Shown: positions 34,366 through 43,347, numbered from the stretch's first letter. The stretch: DNA of 64,000 bases from CAYFYS01 sp965202905 (GCA_965202905.1 OZ241868.1:1550001-1614000), one strand, 5' to 3'. The notes: generated by a model from the letters alone, not told the origin. Numbers and translations: made by a program.

Positions 34366-34887
34366 CTAGCCGTGCGCGCCCGTTGCCTGCTTGCCCGTGC
34401 CGAGCGTACGCGGATCGAGCATGCGCAGGAAATAGAGCGCAGAGCTGGCGAACCCATAGGTGATCCAGGCCGAGATGTAGATCTTGGGGATCGGCTTGAC
34501 CTTCATCAGATGGACATCCTTGACGATCTGGCGAATGTTCTCGTCCAGGCTGATCCAGGTCGCGGCGCAACAGGCAAGGAATGCGACCAGATAGATGAAC
34601 CAGTAGACGATTCTCGATTTCTCGACGGCGATCGTCTCGAGGATCACGGTGACCGCGACGTGGCCCTTCTCCTTGGTGACGTGGGGCATCATCAGGAAGC
34701 AACCGATGCACAGCGAGTACTGCACGGCTTCCGAAGACCACCAAGTCGGCGCGTCGAAGAAATAGCGCGCGAATACCTCGTAGCAATAGGCGAAGACGAT
34801 GATGCCGAGGCAAAGCTTGGACAGGTGGAAACCCGCCCGGGTCAGTCCGTCGTGCGTGCGCGCCAGCGCGCTGAGGACTTCACCCAT
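34366..34887 (-). CDS. dctQ: TRAP transporter small permease DctQ
   Basis: 173 residues with four predicted helices (LCLGIIVFAYCYEVFARYFF; SSEAVQYSLCIGCFLMMPHVTKEKGHVAVTVI). The 'ARYFF...W' and 'KEKGHVAVTVI' stretches are the DctQ hallmark. Located between dctP and dctM in the usual order for a TRAP operon. Confidence 0.92.
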   Translation of the reverse strand: MGEVLSALARTHDGLTRAGFHLSKLCLGIIVFAYCYEVFARYFFDAPTWWSSEAVQYSLCIGCFLMMPHVTKEKGHVAVTVILETIAVEKSRIVYWFIYLVAFLACCAATWISLDENIRQIVKDVHLMKVKPIPKIYISAWITYGFASSALYFLRMLDPRTLGTGKQATGAHG

Positions 34888-34935
34888 CGGCCTCGCCCCG
34901 GCATCCCGTCATCGGAGCCTTCCCACCGGCCGCGG

Positions 34936-35922
34936 TCAGTCGGTCAGTCCGGCCTTCCTGGCAATTGCGTAGAGATCATCGGCGCCGTCACCGCAGCACT
35001 TGCGCGCCAGATCCCAGAGGCTCTTGCTCCAGGCGGTCTTGATCATGGCCGCCTTTTCCGGGGGCAAGTGCAGGGTCTTCATGCCGAACTTGTCGAGCGC
35101 CCGGGTCTCCTCGGCCAGGATCTCGCTGCCGACCCAGGGCATCTCGAGCTCTGTGCGCCGCCCGGCCGCAAGCAGCACCTCTTTTTCCTCGGCACCGAGC
35201 TTGTTCCAGGAATCGAGGTTGATCAGGATCGGCTCGTTCGAGCTCCCGAAAGTCGGCCGGACGCGGTACTTGGCAACCTCGTAGTGCTTCATCGACAGCA
35301 TTCCGGCGGCCGGCCAGCACGCGCCGTCGACGACGCCCTTCTCGAGCGCGGTATAGATCTGCGCCGGCGGCAGGACGACCGGCGAGCCGCCCAGCGCCCG
35401 GATCACGCCGTGATAGCTCGAGGTGCCGCGGATCTTGCGACCGTTGACGTCGCCGTTCGCGCTCAGCGGCTCCTTGAGAAACATGTGATAGCCGGAAAAG
35501 CTCTGTGTGATAAGCGCGACCAACTTCAGGTTGTTGTGCTTCTGGTAGTACTTGTCGATGAAGTCCCAGACGCCGGCCGAGCGCCGCTTGAGCGGGTCCA
35601 TCCCGATCGCATCGGCAACCAGCGCGATACCCTTGGAGCCGGCGTGATAGACGCCGTGAGTGTAGAGCATGTCGAACACGCCCGAAGACACCGGCTGGAG
35701 CTGCTCGAACGGCGGCACCACCTCGGGGCCGGAGACGCTGATCTTGACTGCATCGCCGCCAATCGCCTCGACATTGTCGAGATACTGCTGGAGCACGGCG
35801 TAGGTCGGCCAGTTGTTCTTGTTCCAACTGGTCAGCAGCTTGAGGCTCGCCGCCTCGACCGCGCCGGCCGCGGCGACCGCGAGCGCGATACCGGCGAGCA
35901 ACGATGTCCCGAATCGTTTCAT
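34936..35922 (-). CDS. dctP: TRAP transporter solute-binding protein DctP
   Basis: 328 residues, signal peptide to about residue 24 (VAAAGAVEAASLK). DctP features: LLTSWNKNNWPTYAVLQQY, the conserved Arg in NGRKIRGTSSYHG, and YTALEKGVVDGACWPAAG. Probably binds a carboxylate of the kind later hydrolysed by the amidohydrolase at 31775. First gene of the operon; its 5' side contains a perfect 19-bp hairpin. Confidence 0.9.
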   Translation of the reverse strand: MKRFGTSLLAGIALAVAAAGAVEAASLKLLTSWNKNNWPTYAVLQQYLDNVEAIGGDAVKISVSGPEVVPPFEQLQPVSSGVFDMLYTHGVYHAGSKGIALVADAIGMDPLKRRSAGVWDFIDKYYQKHNNLKLVALITQSFSGYHMFLKEPLSANGDVNGRKIRGTSSYHGVIRALGGSPVVLPPAQIYTALEKGVVDGACWPAAGMLSMKHYEVAKYRVRPTFGSSNEPILINLDSWNKLGAEEKEVLLAAGRRTELEMPWVGSEILAEETRALDKFGMKTLHLPPEKAAMIKTAWSKSLWDLARKCCGDGADDLYAIARKAGLTD

Positions 35923-35945
35923 CTTGACGCTTCCCCTCGTTCGTT

Positions 35946-35987
35946 GAACCGGCCGGCGGCCGGGCGTGCCCGGCCGCCGGCCGGTTC
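35946..35987. other. Perfect 19-bp inverted repeat in a divergent intergenic region
   Basis: GAACCGGCCGGCGGCCGGG and its exact reverse complement are separated by CGTG. It lies 24 nt upstream of the dctP start, and the gene on the other side (36111) is transcribed away from it. A terminator would be unexpected there, so this may be a leader hairpin of the dctP mRNA or a mobile/REP-type repeat. Confidence 0.7.
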
Positions 35988-36019
35988 ATTTAAGCAAGCC
36001 CCCGATCCAAGGACAAGTT

Positions 36020-36038
36020 CGATATCTAACGAATATCG
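36020..36038. promoter_or_regulatory. Small inverted repeat, candidate operator
   Basis: CGATAT and ATATCG are separated by 7 nt in the divergent region between dctP and the citryl-CoA-lyase-like gene. The AT-rich dyad contrasts with the GC-rich background and could bind a GntR-type regulator. No further support. Confidence 0.25.
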
Positions 36039-36110
36039 TCCCGCCGACTTGCGCCTTTCGAGGCGGCGTCGATAATTTCCGCGCCACGCCAGCCAGGGGG
36101 AGCGCCGGCC

Positions 36111-36866
36111 ATGACCACGCCCAGCACGCGCATCGGATCGCCCACCTCGGACACCGCCCGGTTCCGGATGCGGGGCAAGGACGTGCTCGAGGAGATCATC
36201 GGCGAGAAGAGCTTTTCGGAGGCTTTCTATTTCATCGTCACCGGGCGCGAGCCCGGCGCGGGCCAAGTCAAGATCTTCGATGCCTGCCTGATCGTCCTGA
36301 TGGACCACGGCATCACCCCGATGGCGCTGGTCTCGCGCGTCGTCGAGGACGCGGTGCCGACCGACATCCAGGTCCCGGTGGCCGCCGGCATCCTGATGGT
36401 CGGCAACAAGTTCGCCGGCACCATGGCCGGGTGCGGCCGGATTCTGCAGGATTGCCGGGCCGCCGGCGGCGAGCGGGCATGGCTCGCCGGGAAGGTCGCG
36501 GAGTTCCGCGCCCGGAAGCGCTTCGTCCCGGGCTTCGGGCACCCCTATTACAAACCCGACGACCCGCGCGCGGCGCGGCTGTTCGACGTCGCGATGAAAA
36601 ACGGCGCCGGGGGCGAGTATATCGAGCTGGTCAAAATCCTGGGCGAGGAAGTCGACAAAGCCGCCGGGCGGCGCCTGACCCTGAACGTCACCGGCGCGCT
36701 GGGCGCCGTCCTGTCGGAGATCGAGTTCCCGGTCGAGGTGATGCGCGCCTGTTCCGTCGTCGGCCGCGCCGCCGGGCTGGTCGCCCATGTGCTGGAAGAG
36801 AAGTCGAACCCGATCACGCCGTCCGTGGTCGATTTCGTAAACAATATCGACTACCTCGAGGATTGA
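36111..36866 (+). CDS. Citryl-CoA lyase / citrate-synthase-fold protein
   Basis: 251 residues, ATG 36111 (AGGGGGAGCGCCGGCC upstream). It shows the citrate-synthase large-domain helices with IVLMDHGITPMA and the active-site GFGHPYYKPDDPR, and ends with FVNNIDYLED. At 251 residues it is much shorter than citrate synthase (~430) and resembles the stand-alone citryl-CoA lyase domain. It should cleave a 3-hydroxy-3-carboxylacyl-CoA into acetyl-CoA and a 2-oxo acid, or the reverse. The next gene is an MFS carrier. Confidence 0.75.
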   Translation: MTTPSTRIGSPTSDTARFRMRGKDVLEEIIGEKSFSEAFYFIVTGREPGAGQVKIFDACLIVLMDHGITPMALVSRVVEDAVPTDIQVPVAAGILMVGNKFAGTMAGCGRILQDCRAAGGERAWLAGKVAEFRARKRFVPGFGHPYYKPDDPRAARLFDVAMKNGAGGEYIELVKILGEEVDKAAGRRLTLNVTGALGAVLSEIEFPVEVMRACSVVGRAAGLVAHVLEEKSNPITPSVVDFVNNIDYLED

Positions 36867-36946
36867 CGAGGATCGAATCGACTCCGTCCGCGCCGCCGCG
36901 GGCCGGTCGATGGTAGCCTGGGCGGCGCACTCCCGAGGATGACGTC

Positions 36947-38188
36947 GTGACCCCGCAGCGTTCGCCCGACAGCGATACCGCGAGCGCCGTCGACGGCGGC
37001 TATGCGTGGATACGCCTGGGTCTGTCCGTGATCCTCGCCTCGATCGGCAGTCTGGGCCTGTGGTCCTATGTCGTGGTGCTGCCGACCGTCCAGGCCGAGT
37101 TCGATGTCGACCGCGGCGCCGCGTCCCTGCCCTTCACCCTGACCATGACCGGCTTCGCGCTGGGCAACGCGCTGTTCGGCGGCTTCGCCGACCGTTGGGG
37201 CATCACCCGGCCGGTCCTCGCCGCCGCCGTGTTGCTGTGCTGCGGGTTCGCAGGCGCCTCGATGGCCTCCTCGATATGGGTGTTCGCGGCACTCCACGGC
37301 GTGCTGATCGGGCTGGGGACCGCATCGACCTTCGGCCCGCTGATCGCTGACATCTCCCACTGGTTCCGGCGTCGGCGCGGCATTGCGGTGGCGGCGGTGG
37401 CCTGCGGCAACTACATCGCCGGCGCCATTGGCCCGCCGATCCTCCAGGCGGTCACGGAGGCCGACGGCTGGCGGACGGGCTACGCCGTGATGGGGATCTT
37501 CTGCCTCGTGTCCATGGCGCCGCTCTCGCTGATGCTGCGGCGCCGACCCGCGCACGCGTTCGAGGGGTCCGGCGGCGCCGGCGGGCCTTCCCGGCAAATC
37601 GAGATGTCGCCGCGCGCGCTCCAGATCCTGCTGGTTATCGGTGGGCTTGCCTGTTGCGTGGCGATGTCGATGCCGCAGGTCCATATCGTCGCCTATTGCG
37701 CGGATCTCGGCTTCGGCGTCGCGCGCGGGGCGGAGATTCTCTCGTTGATGCTGGCGGCGGGGATCTTCAGCCGGCTGGCCTCGGGCTATCTCGCCGATCA
37801 CATCGGCGGCGTCCGCACCATGCTGCTGGGCTCGATGGGACAGGGCCTGGCGCTGATCCTGTTCCTTCCCTTCGACGGGCTGGTCTCGCTCTACATCATC
37901 TCGATCCTGTTCGGCCTCGCCCAGGGTGGGATCGTACCGTGCTACGCGATCGTCGTGCGCGAATATCTGCCGGCCCGGGAGGCGGCCCGGCGGGTCGGCT
38001 TCATCTACATGGCCACCATCGCCGGCATGGCCCTCGGCGGCTGGCTGACCGGGTGGATCTACGACGTCACCGGCTCCTACCACGCGGCCTTCCTCAACGG
38101 AATCGCCTGGAACGCGCTCCACGCGTCGATCGTCCTGATGGTGCTCTGGCGCACCCGCCGCCGGTCCGGCGGGCTCGCGCCGGCGTGA
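36947..38188 (+). CDS. MFS transporter (oxalate/formate or monocarboxylate type)
   Basis: 413 residues from GTG 36947 with AGGA upstream. Twelve predicted helices; MFS motif A-like GGFADRWGITRP between helices 2 and 3, and a second-half equivalent SGYLADHIGGVRTM. It resembles OFA/MCT-like carboxylate carriers. Adjacent to the citryl-CoA-lyase-like gene, so a C4-C6 carboxylate is plausible. The C-terminus is basic and short. Confidence 0.85.
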   Translation: MTPQRSPDSDTASAVDGGYAWIRLGLSVILASIGSLGLWSYVVVLPTVQAEFDVDRGAASLPFTLTMTGFALGNALFGGFADRWGITRPVLAAAVLLCCGFAGASMASSIWVFAALHGVLIGLGTASTFGPLIADISHWFRRRRGIAVAAVACGNYIAGAIGPPILQAVTEADGWRTGYAVMGIFCLVSMAPLSLMLRRRPAHAFEGSGGAGGPSRQIEMSPRALQILLVIGGLACCVAMSMPQVHIVAYCADLGFGVARGAEILSLMLAAGIFSRLASGYLADHIGGVRTMLLGSMGQGLALILFLPFDGLVSLYIISILFGLAQGGIVPCYAIVVREYLPAREAARRVGFIYMATIAGMALGGWLTGWIYDVTGSYHAAFLNGIAWNALHASIVLMVLWRTRRRSGGLAPA

Positions 38189-38246
38189 GAGGACGACAGG
38201 CGGAGCGCCGGCAACGACACGACGCTCCCGGTAGTGTCTCGGTTTG

Positions 38247-38282
38247 AAAAGCTGCGGCCCCGGCTTGTTGAACCGGGGCCGC
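38247..38282 (-). terminator. Rho-independent-type hairpin on the minus strand
   Basis: A perfect 10-bp stem (GCGGCCCCGG with CCGGGGCCGC, loop of nine) is followed on the minus strand by AGCTTTTC. It is oriented for a minus-strand gene, not for the MFS gene to its left, and fits as the original terminator of the decayed barrel gene at 38300-38392. Confidence 0.65.
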
Positions 38283-38299
38283 GAATCGGAGATCGATCG

Positions 38300-38392
38300 G
38301 AAGCGATAGACCAAGCCCAGGCGCACCGCCACCGGAGCCTTCAGGCGGCCGTTCGCCCCGAGCCCGGCGACCGCGTAGCCCGCCTTCCGACG
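38300..38392 (-). pseudogene. C-terminal remnant of an outer-membrane beta-barrel protein
   Basis: 31 codons on the minus strand read RKAGYAVAGLGANGRLK followed by APVAVRLGLVYRF. Ending in an aromatic after alternating residues (GLVYRF) is the classic C-terminal insertion signal of barrel proteins. No stop follows the Phe; the next codon CGA is one change from TGA. The upstream part of the gene is absent and is replaced by IS-derived DNA at about 38393. Downstream lies the terminator-like hairpin. Assignment is moderate. Confidence 0.45.
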
Positions 38393-38614
38393 CTCTACTT
38401 CACGCACTACCTACTTCACGCACGACGACTTCGTGCGCATCCACGAGACGCTGAAATGCGCCCCGGCGATGGCGGCGGGCGTATCGGACACGCTGCGGGA
38501 CACACGCTGCGGGACATGGAATGGATCACCGGAGAATGGATCGTCGGCTCGATCGACGCGCAGGCGACGAAGCCGAAGCGATTCGAGAAGCCGAAGCGAT
38601 TCGATTCGAACTGA
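38393..38614 (+). pseudogene. Transposase C-terminal remnant with three tandem duplications
   Basis: The reading after removing duplicated copies contains FTHDDFVRIHETL and CAPAMAAGVSDTL, matching the 'NFVRIHKTLRVTPAMAAGVTD' tail of IS1-like transposases. Three tandem duplications are seen: 16 bp near 38395-38426 (15 of 16 identical), 14 bp at 38488-38515 (perfect) which shifts the frame, and 18 bp at 38569-38604 (perfect, in frame). Deleting one 14-bp copy gives DTLRDMEWITGEW and joins the frame to the TGA at 38612. No inverted repeats or intact N-terminal domain remain. Confidence 0.65.
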
Positions 38615-38793
38615 GACGCCACCACGCTCCCCGACGCCTTCAAACGCCAACCGGGAAGTGATACACTGCGCGCGCATCGGACCTCTGCTCCATCTGATCG
38701 GATACTCGGATACAAGGTGAGACGGGGCTCTCGATCCGAGGAAGGGGATCTCCGAAGCTGCTGGTGCGAACGAACGGTTTGACGGAGCCTTCC

Positions 38794-40941
38794 ATGCTTG
38801 AGCGATTCGACGATCGGTGGGCGAAAGCGCCCCACCCGCTGCGAGCGGCGTTTTGCGCCTTCGCCCTCGGCGCCGTTCTGTATGCGCCGCCGGCCGCGGC
38901 GGCCGAGCTCGGCGACGACGAGTTTCAGGTGAGAATCGACACCACGCTCTCGCACGGCCTGTCCTTCCGGATCGAGGATCGGAGCGACCGGCTGCTGAGC
39001 GACGCCAACGGCGACGACGGCAATCGCAACTACGACCGCGGGCTTATCAGCAACACCTCCAAGATCACCAGCGATATCGAGTTCATTTGGGACAATCTCA
39101 GCGCGTTCGCCCGCGTCAACGGGTTCTACGACTTCGAGAACGCGGACGGCAAGCGGGACCGCACCCGGCTCAGCGACGCGGCGCGGAACCGGGTCGGCAG
39201 GGACATCGAGTTGCTGGACCTCTACGTCGCCGGCGCGTTCGACCTGGAGGGCGCGGCGCTCGATCTCAGGCTGGGCAACCAGGTGCTCAACTGGGGAGAG
39301 AGCACTTTCATCCAGAACGGCATCAACGCGATCAACCCGTTCGACGTGGGCAAGCTCCGGCTGCCGGGCGCCGAGCTGCGCGAAGCGTTGCAGCCGGTTC
39401 CGCTGATCTCGGCGTCGGTGTCCACGGACACCAACCTGACCGTCGAAGGTTTCTACCAGCTCGCCTGGGAGGAGACCGAGATCGACCCGGTCGGCAGCTA
39501 CTTCTCCGTGATCGACTATGCGGGTCCGGGCGCGAGTCGGGTGGTGATCCCCCTGCCCGGCCTGGAGGGCTTGGGCGATACGGGCCTGACCGAGGAGAAT
39601 AATCCTTTCGGCCCCTTAGGCATCGGTCCCGATCCCGGTTTCCTGAACGTGATGCGCGGACCGGACCGCAATCCTGGAGACTCGGGCCAGTGGGGAATCG
39701 CGTTCCGCTATCTCGCCGAGGCGTTGAACGACACCGAGTTCGGCTTCTATTTCATGAATTATCACAGCCGCTTGCCCGTGGTCAGCGTACACACTGGTAC
39801 ATCGGAGAGAGCCCAGGCCGGACTTGCGCGTGTCGGCGGACTGGCCGAAGCCGCCGGTGAAGTGGCCGGCGAAGCCGCCGTTAACACCGTTATCCAACGA
39901 GCCATCGGAACAGCCCTCATGGATCCCTCAACCGGCGCTCCCATCGCCCGGGCTCTGCTCATGAATTCCGATGGGCTGGCGGCTGCCATGCGCGTCCCAG
40001 GTTTCGATCCGACCGCTCCGACCCCGGCCCACATCCAAGCTGCTCTCCAGGCCGCGCCCCAAGCCGCGGCTGAAATCGTTCTTATGAACCAAGCCACTGC
40101 CGAAGCTGTCCGGGAAGCTGCCCAGACGGCCGGCGCAACGGCGGCCACACGAACTGTGATGCAAGCTGCGCCTATCGGTATCAATGAATACGCCGAGGCC
40201 GAGGCCGAGGTCGAGACCGGGGGGCACTACTTCGTCGAGTACCCGGAGGACATCCAACTCCTGGGTGTCAGTTTCAACACCGAGCTCGGAACGTCGGGCT
40301 GGGCTTTGCAAGGCGAGTATTCCTTTCGCCGTGATGCGCCGCTGCAGATCGCGGAGGACGCGCTCATTGAGCGCGCCCTCGCGCCGTTCACAAGCTGCTT
40401 AACCGGACTCACCGACATCGCCGGCTGCATCAGCGATAGAGCCGACCAGTACGATGCAGACATCCGGGGCTATATCCTGCGCGACGTGAGCCAGGCCCAG
40501 GTTACCGCCACCAAGGTGTTCGGCCCGAGACTGGGGGCCGACAGCGCGGCGTTCCTGACCGAGGTCGCGGTGATGCGCGTCCACAACATGCCCGGCAGCG
40601 GCGACACCCCCCTCGAAAGCCCTGCCGGTGCGGTCGGCGGCGACACCAATGACGCCGACGCCACCTCCTGGGGCTATCGGCTGGCGGCGCGGCTGGACTA
40701 CAACAACGCCATCGGCGCGGTAAACCTGTTCCCCTACGCGCAGTTCCAGCACGATGTCGGCGGTAACAGCCCTTCGCCCATCGGCCCGTTCGTCGAGGGC
40801 CGGACCGCAGTGACGCTGGGCGTGCGCGCGAGCTACCTCGCCCGCTGGGAGGCCGACCTCAACGTCACGACCTATGGCGGCAAGGCGAACGAGCTCAACG
40901 ACCGCGACTTCGTCACCGTGACCTTCAAATATTCGTTCTGA
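38794..40941 (+). CDS. DUF1302 family outer-membrane-type protein
   Basis: 715 residues from ATG 38794 (GGAG 7 nt upstream). A signal peptide ends near residue 37 (PPAAAAELGDD). The body has DUF1302 features, with many alternating aromatic strands, and ends in VTVTFKYSF, a barrel-type terminal strand. Residues ~340-470 are an unusual Ala-rich, helical-looking insert (AGEVAGEAAVNTV, AAPQAAAEIV, AEAEAEVETGG) absent from the typical family. It begins an operon with DUF1329, Ycf48-like and RND genes; that gene set is known in several Proteobacteria and is linked to handling of hydrophobic compounds. Confidence 0.85.
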   Translation: MLERFDDRWAKAPHPLRAAFCAFALGAVLYAPPAAAAELGDDEFQVRIDTTLSHGLSFRIEDRSDRLLSDANGDDGNRNYDRGLISNTSKITSDIEFIWDNLSAFARVNGFYDFENADGKRDRTRLSDAARNRVGRDIELLDLYVAGAFDLEGAALDLRLGNQVLNWGESTFIQNGINAINPFDVGKLRLPGAELREALQPVPLISASVSTDTNLTVEGFYQLAWEETEIDPVGSYFSVIDYAGPGASRVVIPLPGLEGLGDTGLTEENNPFGPLGIGPDPGFLNVMRGPDRNPGDSGQWGIAFRYLAEALNDTEFGFYFMNYHSRLPVVSVHTGTSERAQAGLARVGGLAEAAGEVAGEAAVNTVIQRAIGTALMDPSTGAPIARALLMNSDGLAAAMRVPGFDPTAPTPAHIQAALQAAPQAAAEIVLMNQATAEAVREAAQTAGATAATRTVMQAAPIGINEYAEAEAEVETGGHYFVEYPEDIQLLGVSFNTELGTSGWALQGEYSFRRDAPLQIAEDALIERALAPFTSCLTGLTDIAGCISDRADQYDADIRGYILRDVSQAQVTATKVFGPRLGADSAAFLTEVAVMRVHNMPGSGDTPLESPAGAVGGDTNDADATSWGYRLAARLDYNNAIGAVNLFPYAQFQHDVGGNSPSPIGPFVEGRTAVTLGVRASYLARWEADLNVTTYGGKANELNDRDFVTVTFKYSF

Positions 40942-40946
40942 GAGCA

Positions 40947-42314
40947 ATGAGCATGAAGACACTGACCCTCCGCGCCGTCGTCGCGCTCGCTCTTGCCGGC
41001 GCCTTCGCCCACCACGCCGCCGCCGGGATTTCGGCCGACCAGGCCGCGCGGCTCGGCCGCGACCTGACCCCGCTCGGCGGGGAGCGGGCGGGCAACGCCG
41101 ACGGCTCGATCCCGGAATGGACCGGCGGCGTCGTCACCCCTCCGGCCGGATACGTCCGGGGCGAGCATCACCGCGACCCCTATGCCGCGGACCGGCCGGT
41201 CTTCGTCATCGACGGCGGCAATCTGGACGCGCATCGCGGCCGGCTCTCGGTCGGGCACCAGCGGATGCTGGAGACCTACCCGACGTTCAGGATCCAGGTC
41301 TATCCGACCCGGCGCAGCGCCTCGGCGCCGCAGCGGATCTATGAGGCCACCCGGCGCGTCGCCGCGACCGCGAGGCTGGTCGACGACGGCAACGGCGTGG
41401 GCGCCGCGGCGGTCGGGATCCCCTTTCCGATCCCGGCGAACGGGCTGGAGGCGATCTGGAACCACCTGCTGCGCTATCGCGGCGAGACCGTGGCCTGCGT
41501 CATCGGCCAGGCCGCGGTGACACGAGGCGGCGCCTACACGGTCGTCAAGTACAGCTTCGAGGCCGAGCTGCGCTATTCGCTGCCGGGGATGACCGCGGAA
41601 CGGCTCGGCAACAGGATGATCCTGTTCAAGCAGGGGATCGTGGCGCCGGCGCGGCTCGCCGGCGACCTCCTGCTGGTGCATGAGACGATGAACCAGGTCC
41701 GCGAGCCGCGCAAGGCGTGGACCTACAACCCCGGCCAGCGCCGGGTGCGGCGCGCCCCGAACGTCGCCTACGACAACCCGGGCGCGACCAGCGACGGGCT
41801 GCGCACCGCCGACCAGTTCGACATGTTCAATGGCGCGGTCGACCGGTACGATTGGCGGCTCGTCGGCAAGCGCGAGATGTACGCGCCCTACAATTCCTAC
41901 CGGCTGCACAGCGACAAGCTCGCTTTCGCCGACATCCTGACCCCGCTGCACGTCAACCCGGCGCATCTGCGCTATGAGCTGCACCGGGTCTGGGTGGTGG
42001 AGGCGACGCTCAAGGACGACGCGCGTCACATCTACAAGCGGCGTACCTTCTACATCGACGAGGATTCCTGGCAGATCCTGCTGGTCGACCTCTACGACAA
42101 CCGCGACCAGCTCTGGCGGGTGTCGGAAGGCCATGTCATCAACTATTACGAAAAGCTGCTGATCTGGCCGACGCTTGAAGTGCATACCGATCTTCAGGCG
42201 GGGCGCTACCTCGCGCTCGGCCTGGACAACGAATTCCCGATGTGCACCTACGACACCGGTTTCACCCCCCGAGACTTCACGCCGGCGGCCCTGCGCCGCG
42301 CCGGCCGACGCTGA
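40947..42314 (+). CDS. DUF1329 family periplasmic protein
   Basis: 455 residues, start 5 nt after the DUF1302 stop. Signal peptide to about residue 26 (FAHHAAAGIS). It begins with GISADQAARLGRDLTPLGGERAGNADGS, the DUF1329 signature, and contains WTYNPGQRRVRRAPNVAYDNP. Proteins of this family have a LolA/LolB-like fold and pair with DUF1302 proteins, so it probably shuttles a lipid-like molecule across the periplasm between the RND pump and the outer membrane. Confidence 0.9.
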   Translation: MSMKTLTLRAVVALALAGAFAHHAAAGISADQAARLGRDLTPLGGERAGNADGSIPEWTGGVVTPPAGYVRGEHHRDPYAADRPVFVIDGGNLDAHRGRLSVGHQRMLETYPTFRIQVYPTRRSASAPQRIYEATRRVAATARLVDDGNGVGAAAVGIPFPIPANGLEAIWNHLLRYRGETVACVIGQAAVTRGGAYTVVKYSFEAELRYSLPGMTAERLGNRMILFKQGIVAPARLAGDLLLVHETMNQVREPRKAWTYNPGQRRVRRAPNVAYDNPGATSDGLRTADQFDMFNGAVDRYDWRLVGKREMYAPYNSYRLHSDKLAFADILTPLHVNPAHLRYELHRVWVVEATLKDDARHIYKRRTFYIDEDSWQILLVDLYDNRDQLWRVSEGHVINYYEKLLIWPTLEVHTDLQAGRYLALGLDNEFPMCTYDTGFTPRDFTPAALRRAGRR

Positions 42315-42348
42315 ACCGGACCCCGCGCAGCCGCGCTGTCCTCCGCCG

Positions 42349-43347
42349 ATGTGTGGAGCCGGGCTCGTCCTGCTCGTGTGGCTCGCGCTGTCCGCGCCCG
42401 CCGCCCTGGCCCAGACGCCTTCGGTCCAGGCGCCGCTCGCCCCGGCCTCGCTTCTGCTCGACGGGGCGGCGGCGGGGCGGCGGCTGGTCGTGGTCGGCGA
42501 GCGCGGCCACGCGCTGTTCTCCACCGACGACGGCGCGACCTGGACTCAGGCGCGGGCGCCGGTCCAGGCGCTGCTGACGGCCGTCCACATGCATGACCGA
42601 CGGACCGGCTGGGCGGTCGGTCACGACGCGGCGATCCTGCGCACGCGCGACGGCGGCGAAACTTGGCGGCTGGTCCATCACGCGCCGCGGGCGCCGCCCT
42701 TGCTCGACGTCTGGTTTCGCGACGAGAGCGCCGGTTTCGCGGTCGGCGCCTTCGGCATGTTCCTCGCCACCGCCGACGGCGGCGATAGCTGGACGTGCCG
42801 GAACGGCTGTCCGGATGCGGAGATCCTGGAAACGACGGGGGAGGCGCCGCTGTTCCGTTCGCCCGACGGTGCCGGCGATGAGGAGGATTTCCATCTCAAC
42901 AGCATCGCGCCGGCCGGGTCCGGCCGGCTCTTTCTCGCCGGCGAGGCGGGGGTGTTGTACCGCTCCGACGACGGCGGCCGGACCTGGCGCGGGTTACCGT
43001 CGCCCTATCGCGGCTCGTGGTTCGGCGCCCTGGCCGTCGATGTCGACACGGTGCTCGTCGCCGGGCTTCGCGGCCGCCTGTTCCGTTCGGAGGACGCGGG
43101 CGAGAGCTGGACGCGGATCGAGACCGGCACCAACGCGACCCTGACCGACGTGGTGCGCGCGCGGTCCGACCTGATCCTGGTTACCGGCCTCGCCGGCACC
43201 CTGCTCGCCAGCCGCGACGGCCGGCGGGTCACGTCGTCGCGGCCTCTGGCGTCGCGGCGCGGGATATCGACGGCCCTGCCGACATCCGGCCGCGGCGTGC
43301 TGCTGATCGGCGAGTTCGGTGTCAAACCGGTCTCCGGTCTCGAATAG
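42349..43347 (+). CDS. Ycf48/BNR-repeat periplasmic protein
   Basis: 332 residues from ATG 42349, signal peptide to about residue 22 (SAPAALAQT). Repeated blades carry Asp-box motifs STDDGATWTQ, TRDGGETWR, TADGGDSWTC, SDDGGRTWR and SEDAGESWTR, giving a seven-bladed propeller like photosystem stability factor Ycf48. In this cluster it is an accessory to the RND transporter. The gene starts 34 nt after DUF1329. Confidence 0.85.
   Translation: MCGAGLVLLVWLALSAPAALAQTPSVQAPLAPASLLLDGAAAGRRLVVVGERGHALFSTDDGATWTQARAPVQALLTAVHMHDRRTGWAVGHDAAILRTRDGGETWRLVHHAPRAPPLLDVWFRDESAGFAVGAFGMFLATADGGDSWTCRNGCPDAEILETTGEAPLFRSPDGAGDEEDFHLNSIAPAGSGRLFLAGEAGVLYRSDDGGRTWRGLPSPYRGSWFGALAVDVDTVLVAGLRGRLFRSEDAGESWTRIETGTNATLTDVVRARSDLILVTGLAGTLLASRDGRRVTSSRPLASRRGISTALPTSGRGVLLIGEFGVKPVSGLE

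Noticed and set aside
38247..38282. Hairpin as terminator of the MFS gene
   Set aside because: The T-rich side is on the minus strand and the hairpin is 60 nt beyond the MFS stop, so it fits a former minus-strand gene better.
38234..38614. 126-codon plus ORF as a gene
   Set aside because: The first part runs through the barrel-terminator region in a different frame; only the end belongs to the IS remnant.
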